Positions 24,501-35,871 of a stretch of DNA of 64,000 nucleotides are shown here, one piece after another. The notes beneath the pieces are model-generated. The model ran no database searches, had not been told where the DNA came from, and was given only the letters and a program-made list of their open reading frames with translations. Origin of the DNA: Microbotryum silenes-acaulis. Taxonomy: Eukaryota > Basidiomycota > Microbotryomycetes > Microbotryales > Microbotryaceae. The stretch spans positions 1,240,001 through 1,304,000 of the forward strand of contig QPFY01000004.1 in NCBI GenBank assembly GCA_003665825.1. The letters run 5' to 3'. The position numbers and the translations under genes are program-made. The first letter of the stretch is position 1. Each line of letters opens with the position of its first letter.

Positions 24501-25250
24501 CGTCTTTCTTGAGCACCACAAGGTACCGTCGCTATGGTTCGAGTACCGACTCAACTACTCGCGCAGTGTCGCCACCACCTCGATCATAGGCTACATCGTC
24601 GGTCTTGGGGATCGGCATTGCTCGAATTTGCTCATGGACAAAGTCCGTGGCGAGATTGTCACCATCGACCTCGGCATCGCATTCGACCAGGTGAGCTTGA
24701 ACCCTTGCGATCCAGCCGTAAGAAAGGATCTGACCCCTCTATGCCACGTCCGCATCAGGGCAAACGACTTCCGATCCCGGAAACGGTCCCCTTCCGATTG
24801 ACGCAGAACATCGTCGATGGTCTGGGGATGAGTGGCGTGGATGGCGTTTTCCGCCGCTGTTCTGAGGAGACGCTCCGAGTGCTGCGTTTGCAGTCGAACG
24901 TGCTCCTAACCGTCCTCGAGGTGTTGAAGCATGATCCGCTTCAAAGATGGTTAGTGACCAACGCTTCGTTCCTGGACCTGTCGTATTTGGCAACGTGCTG
25001 ATTTGCTTTCTGCCTCTTCGAACTCAGGGCCGTGTCAGCCGAAGTGGCCAAGCATATCCAGCAATCCGACGAAATCGACGGTGCTCTACTCGAAAGCCTA
25101 CCCGACGATGCCGATCGAGCCTTAGCCGTGGTCGCGCAAAAACTTGATGATCGTCTGAGTGTGGCCTATACTGTCAACGAGCTCATCCAGGAGGCGACGG
25201 ACCCGGCCAACTTGTCGAGGATTTTCCAGGGCTGGCAACCCTTTTTGTAA
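15554..25250 (+). CDS. TEL1: Tel1/ATM-type PI3K-like checkpoint kinase
   Basis: Eight exons: 15554-16921, 16998-20443, 20505-22370, 22444-22810, 22879-24263, 24330-24690, 24759-24949 and 25028-25250; 3068 aa, close to human ATM. The N-terminus has the TAN motif of Tel1/ATM ([18 protein letters not shown]), which in yeast is needed for telomere length control and DNA-damage response. An acidic insert lies near residues 195-230. After long helical repeats and the FAT region comes the kinase: [20 protein letters not shown], catalytic loop [11 protein letters not shown] and DFG-equivalent IDLGIAFDQ, then [18 protein letters not shown]. The last 33 residues ([20 protein letters not shown] through GWQPFL) form the FATC domain. 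The acidic insert may be lineage-specific. The intron before exon 4 has two in-phase donors (22344 or 22371), giving 3059 or 3068 aa. Catalytic residues all appear intact. Confidence 0.95.
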
Positions 25251-25488
25251 GGCTTTGTATTGTTAGTCGCAGTTCAGGTTTCATCTTTTGTTCGGGGCAT
25301 TTGGTGTATTTGCTCGTAGTCGCATCCTCCAGTCGCAGTTTGCAACTCTGCAAAAGTCTCCGCCTAAACTGACGTTCAGCCCGCAGTCGGCTCGATCTAA
25401 TCAAGGAATCTGAGCAGCTGTGTGCCAGCTGTGTATAGCGATTACAATGCGACGTGGAGAAAGGGATACATAAAGGAAAGACCCCGAT

Positions 25489-26376
25489 CTAGGCTGTCGG
25501 AGAATCATGTGTACCATTCTTGGCATTCCCATTCCCAACCTGGCCAGCGCCATTCCTCCGTCGTCTTGCATTCTCAAACAAGGGGCCGTACTCGTCCATC
25601 TTACTGAAGATCCTCACCGCTTCCATAGCTGAGGGCTGTCCTGCATCCGGGTCGGCACCACCCTCCAAAAGGGCTTGGATGACTCGGGTTTCGTTCTTGA
25701 AGACCGCGCCGGCCAAAGGAGATTGACCTCGGTCGTTGACTCGACTGTTCGGAGAGCGGAGGGGGATTTACGCGCATAATCTTCTGGTTAGATCGTCTGG
25801 TGTAGCCAAAGCGGTATTGTCCCAATCCTGAGACAGGCGTGTTACAGCGGTGCCGCGGGCGCCGGCGAATGACGTACTTTGGATCGGCGCCTTTCTGGAC
25901 CAAAAATTCAACCAGCCCGGCATGGCCATGGTAAGCCGCGAGCATGATCAACGTATCCCCCTAGCCTCAATACCAATCGGGAACGGATTAGCTCTGTCGA
26001 AACAAGATTGAATGATCGACACGCAGCGTACCTTGTCGTTCGTCAAATTGGGTGGTAAGCCTGCGTCGAGTGGGGCTCGCATCACTTCTAGGTCTCCTGT
26101 GCAAAGTGGAGAGCACGTCATAGTCCGTGAGGTGCAGTGAATCAACCAGTGAAGTCTAGTGAATTCACCGCGCCTCACCTCTTCGGGCACATTCGAAGAA
26201 CTTTGATCAGATGGCAGCGGATCGAATGTGAATCCGGACCGAAATCGACGTCAGTGACCTGTGGCGCTCTCGTCACATGCATGCATGCAAGGAGAAGCCA
26301 TACGCCTCACCTGTCTAGCATAGGCCTGAGATTCAGGAGGGAGAGTGGATGGATAAGCTGGGGGGGCGGCGACCAT
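25489..26376 (-). CDS. Small ankyrin-repeat protein (163 aa)
   Basis: Five exons read on the minus strand: 26376-26311, 26200-26179, 26096-26032, 25960-25878 and 25744-25489. The order of the protein is MVAAPPAYPSTL, then YARQFFECARRGDLEVMRA, LDAGLPPNLTNDKGDTL, IMLAAYHGHAGLVEFLV, GADPNRVNDRGQSPLAGAVF and VIQALLEGGADPDAG. These are three to four consecutive ankyrin units; the NDRGQSPLAGAVFK and NDKGDTLxMLAAYHGH signatures are typical of a conserved fungal family that includes yeast YCR051W. It is likely a soluble protein-binding module without a known partner. Exon 2 is only 22 nt; its acceptor is AAG, which is weaker than the others. The gene converges on TEL1, with stop codons about 240 bp apart. 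The call rests on the restored repeat frame, which fits at every junction. Confidence 0.85.
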
Positions 26377-26734
26377 GGTGGCCGCTGCTTGAAGGAAGCT
26401 TGTGACGAGGAGGAAGCGAAGAGGGATGTGGGGGCGAAGTGCGAAGCGGCTTCAAGAAGCGAGATCGCGGAGATCGACGACGGTTCGGTTTATTAGTCAT
26501 GGGTTGGTTCGGTCGAGCTAGTACCGAGGACCTGCAGCACAGCGCGGGATGTCGAGCTGCAAGTGACACCTTGTGTATTCGTGTATGTACAGACGTTGGT
26601 AATGCATTATAAGATACACAAGAGATACTGGATCCGTCGGTCGACACTGCCGATCTGATCGGACAAACAGCCGACATCACTCTCAACCCGTCCGGAACGA
26701 GAAAGCAGATCGCACTCGAAACTCAATTCTCCTT

Positions 26735-28019
26735 CTAAGCCTCGACCTTCTTTGCCGTCTTGAAGCTCAAGAACGCACTCCAGCCTGGCAAAAGAGACCA
26801 GACAGTCGCAAGTCAGTCATCTCCGACTGATCAATTCTTTGTGAGGTCCGAAGACGTACCAATGCCGAGAATCGATCCATAGGGAACTCGATACCTGAGC
26901 GGCACGAAGCGGAAGTTGATCAATTGAAGGAGGGGCCAGACCTGAGGAATGAGAACACAGGAAGAAGATCCGATGATGAGTATCTGCAAGTGTGGCAAAA
27001 ACCCTGCAGGGGGGGCAGGTCATTGCTCACCTGCCAATTGACGAGCAAGATGGGAAGGTAATTGTTGCGGATCTTGTCCCACAACTCTTCGTCGCTCAGT
27101 CCTTCCATCAAGCCCATCGACATCAAGAAGATGAACAGCGAGATGGGGGCCCTGCGAGAAGATCAGCAAGCAGACGATCAGTTCCGGTCGCGACAGTTTT
27201 TGCTTTCTACCGCAAGTTTGAAAACTCACAAGCCGAGCTGATCAGCAGCGACCCTCTTGGCAAGTTGTATATTCGAAACCGGACCTTCAGCACCTGCACT
27301 GGCACTCGCACCGGGCGGTGTCGGTACCGTCGAAGCGGCATTGACGCTCCCTCGCAAACCCGCCGCTCCCGCCGCTCCAGCTCCAGCCCCTCGTTCGAGC
27401 TTGGCTCCTTTTGGCATCTTGAACCCTGGTATCGGGATCGAGGTTGAGGCGGAGGCGGGGTCGTCGGTCTTGATTTTTTGCAAGGGGTATTGTTGCGTAA
27501 TCGATGAGGTTCGCAAGGGGAAGCGGACTTCCAAGAATTCTGTGCGAGCCAGGTTGAGTCAGCGTTGACTACTCACAGCACTGAGCGCCCAGCAATGCAT
27601 CTCATTGCGCACTCACTATTCCAAGCGCCCGCCAAAGGACCCATCGAAGCGCCAAAAAAAGCGAAGCGGAACGTCCTCGCAAAGTCGAAAGCAAGCAGTT
27701 CGGCGGACGCGTCGGGGGCGGAGGCGGTCAACATGGCCAATGATTGTGCGGCTCCATCGCCGAGCGACATGAGGAGACCATTAGCGATCTAGGGCGGAAG
27801 AGTGGCCGTGTAGTCATTGAGTCTCCGTCCAGGACGACGGTTACGGGGTGTTCAGGCTGGGAATCTGGTGCCGACGAGCGCGGCGACGTCCTTCTGCACG
27901 ACCTGCTCCACGTCCTACTCGCCGAGCTCTCACTGGGAGAGAGGAATACTACTCACGAGTAATGTCACGTACGGTCGTCTCTCGAACGAGCGCGTATACG
28001 CTCGCATCAATGAGCTCAT
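26735..28019 (-). CDS. Mpv17/PMP22-family membrane protein
   Basis: Six exons (minus): 28019-27957, 27788-27617, 27539-27230, 27151-27031, 26941-26860 and 26784-26735; 265 aa. It starts MSSLMRAYTRSFERRPYVTL, then IANGLLMSLGDGAAQ, matching the N-terminal signature of the Mpv17/PMP22/Sym1 family (Y..L..RP..T....G.L...GD..AQ). Later exons give GASMGPLAGAWN, LAPISLFIFLMSMGLMEG, DKIRNNYLPILLVNWQVWP, INFRFVPLRYRVPYGSI and GWSAFLSF. The last parts are the conserved W..WP..Q..NF..VP...R segment. Family members sit in peroxisomal, mitochondrial inner or vacuolar membranes and are thought to form channels. An unusual feature is a roughly 65-residue Ala/Gly/Ser/Pro-rich insert between the second and third membrane segments (within exon 3), absent from most relatives. 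Intron 1 is 168 nt, the longest in the gene. Confidence 0.9.
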
Positions 28020-28342
28020 CCTGACGAAGAGCGACGGCGACGAGGAGCCTGTGGCGTGGCGTCGGGCACCAAGACGAAACACACCAACCACCAACCCGAC
28101 GATCGAGCGACATCGAACTCAAGATCGTGAAATCGTACTTTTAAATCGGCTTTTTGTGGGCGCGATCGCATTGTGAAAAGGGGGACACACGCTATAATTT
28201 TTTATCGTACAATGGCGAGTTTTTCCAAACACCCTCGACAGACCTACACGATCTAGTACTCATTGCTGTAATCACTGGTCGCGAACTTCTGACCAGAGCC
28301 CTGCCCGACCACAGTTGCCGACCAGACGGTTTCCACCCCAGT

Positions 28343-31008
28343 TCAATCGACTTGTCGCACCGTGCGGACGCCCTTAGCAATCACAGCCCACAACCCCAAC
28401 GGAGCAACCCCAGCTCGCCAAATCCACAACCTCCCCCGTTCATGCACCCTCCTAGCCCAATCCTCCCTCCCGAACCACCGTCGCGCAATGAACCCATTCA
28501 ACGCCAACGGTGCGATCCATAAATTTAACGGACTCGGTAAAGGCGGCATCCCGAATGCACTGGGTACGCTTTCCAGACTATGGTGGTGTAGAGGTGGGGG
28601 GACGAAAGAGAAGTAGCGGTTCACGGCTAGTCGCTCTCGTCGGGCTCGGAACGCAACTTCTCGACCGTAGCGATCCCACCCGTCGAGGTCGTCCAGCTCT
28701 TTGTGTCGTCGACACGTTTTGCCCGACTCGGAAGGTCGTCCACCGGCAAAGTACGCCAACACGACACCGAGTATAAAGGTGAATGCCAGCGTCGTCCGGG
28801 CTTCGATCGGCGATACCGGTCCTTGCTTGGGCACGCTGAGGTAGGTCAAAACCGAATTCATGACGGCCACGGGGGCCATGAACAACCCCGGGTAATCGAG
28901 TTCTCCACTGAGCGACCACAGCAACAGCACACCAAGTACTGTAAAGTAAGACCCAAACTGAACCAATCCTCCCAACTGCGCCTCGAGGGACCTCAGAGCA
29001 CGGTGAGAGACAGGGACCGTCTTGGGTGGCGGGCGATACCCAACATCTCGTCGTCTCCGTCCGTCCCGAATCTTCTCCCACCGCATGTGTGTCGGCGAAC
29101 CAAACATGGGCAGATTTTGGGGCAAGATGCGCGAAGCGGCGAGAAAGGGGATCGACCATGCGAGTAGTGACAGCGACGAGGCGAATAGGAACGCCGGGGG
29201 TCGCTTCCACATCAGACCCGACAGTCGAAGCAGCAAGGAAGCCAGGACGAGTCCGTGATGCAGAAGAGGGAGGAGGGTCGATGGCGACAGAGGAAGCGAC
29301 GGATGCGGACCTCGATGGTGCTGGAGTATGCAGACATATCAGCCAAGGCTACCCCACTTAAGCTTCGGCGGATGACTCACCCATGCACGAAGCACATCCG
29401 CGGCCCACCCAAATACTCCTGCAACCCACAACCACCACACCAAACTCGTCAGCACACTCCACGTCTTTTGGGGCCGCCCATGCTCGGGGATGCGCGGGTT
29501 CTTGGCTGGAAGGGTCGGATCGAGTGGGTTGAGCGAATCAAAGTGCGCGTATGCGGAGAAGGTGAGGATGTAGATGGTTGCGGCGGCATGGAGGGTCGAG
29601 TGGATGTAGGTTTGCGCGTGCAAGATGCGAGGAATCGAGAAGCGGTCGAGGCGGACAAAGGATTCGGTCCAAGAAAGCAAGGTGTCTTCGCCCGGGCGCG
29701 GAGGCGGGAGCAGTCCATTGCGCCAGACGTATTCGGTGCTGGCAAGGATGACGGGGTGCGAGACGAGATCTTCAGCCTCGACCAATGGGTAAGAGGTCAG
29801 GTTGAGCAATAGATCGAGAGCTGAAGTGGGGACAGAAATTCCAAAAGCAATTAGATAACCCTTTACCATTCGATCAGAAACTTCAAGTACTGACCACAGG
29901 TGGCTCGATCAGTCGAGTCGTAGTGGAGTGGGAAATCGTGGAAAAGAAGGGTGACGAGCGCATCCTTGGGCTCTTCGCGGCTGTGTCGGCTGTCGCTATC
30001 GTCACCTGCCGAGCGTGCGGGATGAGCATCCCCCGTGAGGAGGTAGCTGTCGAGGAGACCTCCGACGACTGCGTAGAGTCGTTCGCCGAGATCACGACGT
30101 GCCTTGAACATGCGCAGCTCGCCATCTACACCGCGATCGGTCTCTTGCACCACCGCGGTGACCTCTTCCTGCAGCGAGATGAGCAGTGACAAGAGTGCAC
30201 ACAGCAGCAATGCCGAGGGGGAAGATATGATGTCGCTGGCGGACCACGGCAGTTCGAGGTAGGACGGTGAAGGGGTCGACCTGTGCGGAGGCGCGGAGGG
30301 AGGTGCCTGTCCATTGGGGTGTTGGGTGGGCTCGTCCTTGCTGAGTTGGTGATCGTATTTGTTCTCGTTGAGCGTGAGCTTGGCTTCGCCCACTGCGGTT
30401 GTCGTGGCCGTGGTGGCTGCCGAGGAAGAGGACGTCGACGAGTGCGAGGTGGAGTGAACGAGGTGTGGGGCGGCTGACCGATCCTGAGCCGCGAGCTGCC
30501 GGGGATGGAATTGCTGTGTTGCACTCAAGGGCGATGGCGGCTGTGGTGGCTCGTGGGGTGCGACGGTCGCTCTCGCCAGGTAAGGCAGATACTGCTCCAA
30601 CACGCCACGATGCCTCGGTACGGCGAACACGGTGCGAAAGAGCGCTTGTTCGGCCTCGGCCTCTTCCACGGGCATGTCGAGCGGCACATCGACCAGACCG
30701 GATGGGATCGCGTACCCCCTCTGCTCGAGCTCACTCAGGAGTACGAGCACCATGCCTTCGATCGCGATGTCGTCCTCGGTGAGGTGGTGCCATTGGTCGT
30801 CGTCGTCGAGCAAGTGCTCGTCGTCGATCGCGTTCCGACTGCCACTCCCAGGCCCAGCTCTAGTCGCCCCACCGCCTCCTCCCCCGGCGGCGTGAGCTCC
30901 GATCAGACTCGCTCGACGACGCAGCGGCGCAGGCAGAGGCGACAAGGACCGTCGACGTACACCAACTCGTTTTGGTCCAAGCAAGGGCGACCTTTCAGAG
31001 TAGGGCAT
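28343..31008 (-). CDS. Unrecognised multipass membrane protein (843 aa)
   Basis: Three exons (minus): 31008-29895, 29820-29381 and 29320-28343, introns 74 and 60 nt, phases consistent. The start ATG gives MPYSERSPLLGPKR: ERSPLL fits the [DE]xxxL[LI] dileucine signal that sends fungal proteins to the vacuole through AP-3. Residues 1-260 are hydrophilic with Ser/Ala-rich tracts. Hydrophobic spans follow: SSPSALLLCALLSLLISLQ, TLHAAATIYILTFSAYA, WSVLTSLVWWLWVAGVFGWA, ASLLLRLSGL, AFLFASSLSLLAWSIPFL, FGSYFTVLGVLLLWSL, LFMAPVAVMNSVLTYLSV and TTLAFTFILGVVLAYFAG. I count seven or eight, so it is an integral membrane protein. No transporter motif, catalytic residue or named domain is apparent to me. 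The stop at 28343 is only 323 bp from the next upstream gene on this strand. Confidence 0.65.
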
Positions 31009-31293
31009 CACGTGGCAGCCGTAGAGGCCTCTGTTCAGAGTCGAGCGGACCGAGTTGAGGCCGGCGGGGCACGGAGGAGCTAACCCGAACCCCGAATCTC
31101 AACGTTCTCAACGCGGAAAGCCGCCTTCTCGCGCCTGTCGGCTGGGCACGGACCCCCCACGCAGACAGCTTCAGCAGCGATCAAACCTTTGTGCAGATCA
31201 ATCAGGAACACATCCTTAACGGGAACATTTGATTCGGCTTTAGCATTACACATTCAAGCATGGACACGCAGATTACAGACTCCACAGACTCCG

Positions 31294-34001
31294 TCAATCG
31301 AGGCACTTGATCGAGCCGTCCCACGACGAGGTAATGACCTTACTCTGTAGCCATACACAAATACCAGACGCCGCATCAGTACGCATCAAATCTGCCACAG
31401 TGCCACGTCACAAGTTCACAACGCACCGTCTCATGCGGCAACCACGCGTGCGAGAGCAACACCTGCGAATGCACTTTTTGCCGATGCGCGATGCGACATG
31501 TCTTGAAGTCCCAGATCACCAGACTGCCATGACCGTCGCCCGAAGATAGGTAGCGACCGTCGGGGGAGAACTGCGGTTCACACGCGTACCCTGCGATCGT
31601 GTGTCCCGCGAAACGTTTCTTGCGCTGTGTGCAAACCCGATCAGAGGGTACCTGTCAGCTTGCTCCCTCCATCGGATGAACATCGGCGTCCTGAGCTACG
31701 AACGTTTTGCTTGAAGTTGTCCGAGCCAAAGATCAAAATCTGATTATCGAGCGACTGCATCGCCAACCATTTGCCTATGCACAGACCGTACGGATTCGTC
31801 AGAACACGCTGCGAAAACTCGATCTCCCATGAAGAGCTGACCATTGGGATGTTTGCTGACAGCCGGCATCGAGTGCATCGACGGTTCGGCAATGAGTTTG
31901 ATCGGCACAGGGATATCAATGTCCCATACGCGCATCATCTTGTCGTCGGACGAGGTGATAAAGCGTCGGTTCTCGTCGACGAACGTGATCGTGTTGACCG
32001 GTCCGAGATGCTGGTCGTATTCTTGCACAATCTCTCCGGACCGCATGTCGTACTAAGAGAGATAAACACGGAGACGATACTCAGCATCGTACGCCTGAAT
32101 GATTATGAGCGGGAAGCCTTACCTGAATGATCTTCTTGTCATGCATACCCGCCAAAAAGACATTGTTGTTGTTGGGGTTGAATTTGACCGTGTATGGGAT
32201 CTTGCCGTTCGAGAAGGCCTGCTTGCACGCCCCCGTCTCGGTGTCCCACAACTTCATCTGACGATCGAACGCGCATGACAGGAATTGAGCGCCGTCATTG
32301 TCGAAAGTAACGTCGTGAACGGCCTTGGAGTGCCCCATGAACGTTCGCAAGCATTTGCCTTCCTTGTAAACGTCCCACAGCTGGCAATGTAGTATAGGAG
32401 TACCCAGTTAATACTACAAAGAAAGAGTTTGTTCTCAAGTGTGTGTGCTTACCTTGACCCTTGTATCCATCGAGCCTGACAAGATGAGGTGACCCGATCT
32501 AGGGAACAACTTGATCCGACTGACACCTTTAGTGTGACCGGACCAGGTATGGATGACCTTTTTGGGCGCAAAGCACTCTTGCGTACCCGATTCGGCCGTG
32601 AGGTTGACGTCGACGTCTGTTGGGATGTGCATGTAGGTCCGGCCGAGGTAGTCGTGCGTTTCCTTGCCTGTGGATGGGTTCACCGAGATTAGTTCACCTA
32701 ACAACTTGCATTTTCTAATTCCGACTCGACGTACCATGGAAGACACTTTTCTCCTGCCCAAATCCAACTTCCTTGCCACTATCCTTGATGACCTCCTTCC
32801 TCTGCTTCTTGTTCAGAGGTGCACCACCTCGTTCCTCTTGCTCCTCGTACTCTGCTTCGCTCGGGTTGACGACCCCAATGTTCTCGCCTTCCCAGCCGGC
32901 CCATGGCCCCAAGTACTCCTTTTGCACCTTGTCCTTCTTCGGTGCCTTGACCTTGGGTACCTCGATGACAGTTCCGTCATCCTGCACGACCTGCTCTGTC
33001 TCGCCCTCGCCCTCGCCTTCGCCCTCCTCGCCCTCGGGTTCAGGGTCCGAGTCATCAAAGACTCCGAGCTGTCCCTTGCCCTTACGTTTCCGCTTGGTCG
33101 CACGGGCATCGACGCGTGAGATCTTGACGTCGTGTACGGTCGCGTTGCCGTTCTGCGCTGCTTTGCGAGCGTCGCCGACGATGGCCTGGAGACCGTTCGC
33201 GTTGACCTCGTCACGCAGGATTGAAGGATTCGCCGCGTATCCGTGGACATGGAAGGTACGTTGTTGCGTCCGGAATGTCAGATCAGAGTAGGCTTGTTGT
33301 TCGACGTGGCCTGGAAAAGTTAGATGCGATCGGGCGTCAGGATTCCGAGCTAGACCACTTGTGACTCCGCGTGGCGCCTCTGCTCAGGATGGGTGGGGGC
33401 GTGGTCGCTCACCTGTGACGCTGTTCATCTTTTCCAGCTTGCGATCGTCCCATGGGTTCGCCGGTCCTTGTACGGGCAAGGTCATGTCGGCATAGGTCGG
33501 GTTGTAGAAGATGACATTGTCGCTCGGTCGGGTGATGAGCGAGTTGGAGCTTGAGAATGACGGGTCCTATCGTGGCGCACACGATGGGGACAGAGGGAAG
33601 ACCCGGCATAAGATTGACCAAGGTCAGTTGTGTTGATTTTGTGCAAGGGACATGCAGAATACGAGTTATGCAGAGGGTACATCCATCCCCACAGGCGCGG
33701 TTCGTGTCTCTCGCAGCTGCGTTCGTTGCGGCCATGCCTTGATACTTACCGTGATGAAGACCTGGGGCGCTGTGTCGGCATTCGTAGCCGTGGTCACTGT
33801 TTTGGGTCGTGTAGTCGATTCTCCCCCAGTTTGAGTATCGAGCTGGGCGAGGGCGAACGCATCCGAGGGGTCGAACGCGGTGGCTTCCTCGTCGTCGTCG
33901 TCGTCCTTGTTCTGTACCGAAACCGAAGGGAGCGACTTCAACGGCGCCGTCGACGATTGTTGTTCATGATCGCTCTCATCGCTTGCATAGTCGACTAGCA
34001 T
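31294..34001 (-). CDS. PRP17: Pre-mRNA splicing factor Prp17/CDC40
   Basis: Nine exons (minus): 34001-33750, 33566-33413, 33310-32735, 32667-32453, 32380-32123, 32052-31842, 31774-31704, 31624-31427 and 31344-31294; 661 aa. The start [10 protein letters not shown] is the usual Cdc40 N-terminus; an upstream in-frame GTG is not a start. Then come [20 protein letters not shown], a Lys/Glu-rich middle, [20 protein letters not shown] and [17 protein letters not shown], leading into seven WD40 repeats ending in [13 protein letters not shown]. Diagnostic stretches include [50 protein letters not shown] and [14 protein letters not shown]. Prp17 acts in the spliceosome at the second catalytic step. 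Intron density here is the highest in the window. The donor GTTCGT at 31703 is non-consensus. The gene is divergent from the zinc-finger gene. Confidence 0.95.
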
Positions 34002-34715
34002 CGTGGGGAGGAAGCCGTCGAGCCGTGGCGGTTGACAGTCAACTGCTTGGCCAGAGGGAGCGACAGCCTGAGCCACACCGCGCTTGACGGCGCTCAGCCT
34101 GTCGCCAGCGCAATGAGACTACCCCAAGTCGCGCCTCGAACTATGTGGCACGGACGATCGACCGCGCCAATGCTCCTGGCCCCTCCTGTCCATGCTTGCC
34201 CAATCATTTGCCGACGGGAGCTCGGGTCGGTTTGTCAGTCGGTCGGACCAAAGAATAAATCCGGCTCGGGTGCACTGGGCACCTGGCAGTGCACAAGCGT
34301 TGGCCGAACGATTTTGTCAACTATAGTGAGGCAAAGTCTGCTCTATTCCGGAAATCGATCGAGCGCCGACCGAAGTTCCAAACACCCTTTCAAAGTCCGA
34401 CGCTCGGACTCGCGAGACCGAGTCCCAAATCACACCTCCGAGTCCCGAGAGCCCAGCACGACGCTCGGTGCGAAATGGAGCCAAGTTGAACCCTCGAGCG
34501 CGCGCCGCCGCCGCCGCGAGAATGAGAAGACCAGCGGACCCGAGCTCGCAGACGAGCCCGCCCGCACTAAACATCCTCTGGCACTCGCCTCATCGCGCTC
34601 GCTCGGCCCTCAGTTGTCATAGGTCGGTAGCTCGGATTCGAACAAGGCATTCGGTTGCTCTGGTTCGTGAAAACGAGTTTGCCTCGACGACCGCTCGCAA
34701 GAGAGCCGGTGGAGC
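34002..34715. promoter_or_regulatory. Divergent intergenic region
   Basis: About 0.7 kb between the PRP17 start (minus) and the first possible exon of the zinc-finger gene (plus). No gene is seen. It must hold both promoters, but I cannot point to a TATA box or a specific operator. The CGCGCGCCGCCGCCGCCGCG run near 34499-34518 is a simple GC repeat. Confidence 0.4.
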
Positions 34716-34862
34716 ATGGTAGCGGCAGCTGCATTGGTCACCAGCACGGGATCATCATCGGCGACGACTGCGAACGCGCCCACCGCGGCGGCCTACCTCG
34801 ACGATGACATGCACAACTCGTTCTTCTCCCTCGGCGCGATCCCGTGGCATACGATCGATCTG
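34716..34862 (+). CDS. Possible 5' exon of the zinc-finger gene
   Basis: An ATG at 34716 opens 49 codons ending at a GTCAGT donor (34863). The peptide ends AAYLDDDMHNSFFSLGAIPW plus HTIDL, which looks like real protein rather than chance translation. An acceptor at 35241 (CTCGCACAG) would join it in phase to the large zinc-finger exon at 35242, replacing its first seven codons, with a 379-nt intron. Alternatively these are codons of a separate small transcript. Not certain. Confidence 0.4.
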
Positions 34863-35220
34863 GTCAGTTGCTCTTCCTTCACCCTCGCTCCGTAGCCTCT
34901 GCTCTTGTTCCTGGCGGCTGTCAGTCATAAGCACCCAGCACTCGATCGCAGCTGGTGCTCTTCGCAGCGATGGGCCGCGCCGCGCCGCGCTTCGCAACCG
35001 GGCGAGTCGCTCCCAGCAGCGGGTCAACTCGAGGACCTTCGTCGAGATGAGCGCAACCCAACGCTACGGCACCGAGGGGCTTGCGTCTTGGCATAGCCGT
35101 GGGGTCCCTTCCACGGCTCCAATCGTCACACCGGACATGACTCGCTCCGTGACCTCTGATGGCTGACGAATCCTCGTTACTCATTGTGCCGTCTCCCCGC
35201 GTTGCGTCGACCGCGTCATC

Positions 35221-35840
35221 ATGCCGGCACGCCTCGCACAGACCTCCTCGTCCGCCTCATCGCCCGGCGCGCTCCCCTACCCGGCCGCGTCGGCTTCGGG
35301 CTCGCGGTCGGGTTCGGTCTCGGCATCCACGGCCTACCTGGCGACAGATCGATCACCCCCACCACCACCACCACCACCATTATCCTCATTATTCCCATCC
35401 ACCCCTGTTCCCCCATCCTCCACACATGCCTCCTCGTCCTCTTTGGCTCCCACATCCGCAGCCCCTGGGCAACCCGGCTCGGTGTTGGCCCTCGATCCAT
35501 TCGCACCCACGTCATGGGCACTGGACCCGACGACCTGGAGCAACGAACCGCACGCTTCAACGTCGTACAACCCCGTCTCGGACTCTCCTTTTCGTTTCTC
35601 GCCGTTGCCCCTCCCGAGCCCAAACCTGCTCGGTGTTCTCACCCCTGCCAACCACCCGCCAGCAATCGCCACATCATCACTCGCCGCCAACATCGCTACT
35701 ACGGTCCACCCCCAACCTGTACCCCAGGAAGTCTCCCCTTCGATCCACCCCTCGTCGGCGCACTCCTTTCTCAACTCGCACGACTACCCTGCGTCATTCT
35801 TTTCGCTGCTCACCTCGCCACCGACCCAAACGGCCGAACT

Positions 35841-35871
<31 letters not shown>

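Noticed and set aside
30505..31083. 192-codon plus-strand frame
   Set aside because: Antisense shadow of the first exon of the multipass membrane protein, whose splice phases and hydrophobic segments make the minus strand the coding one.
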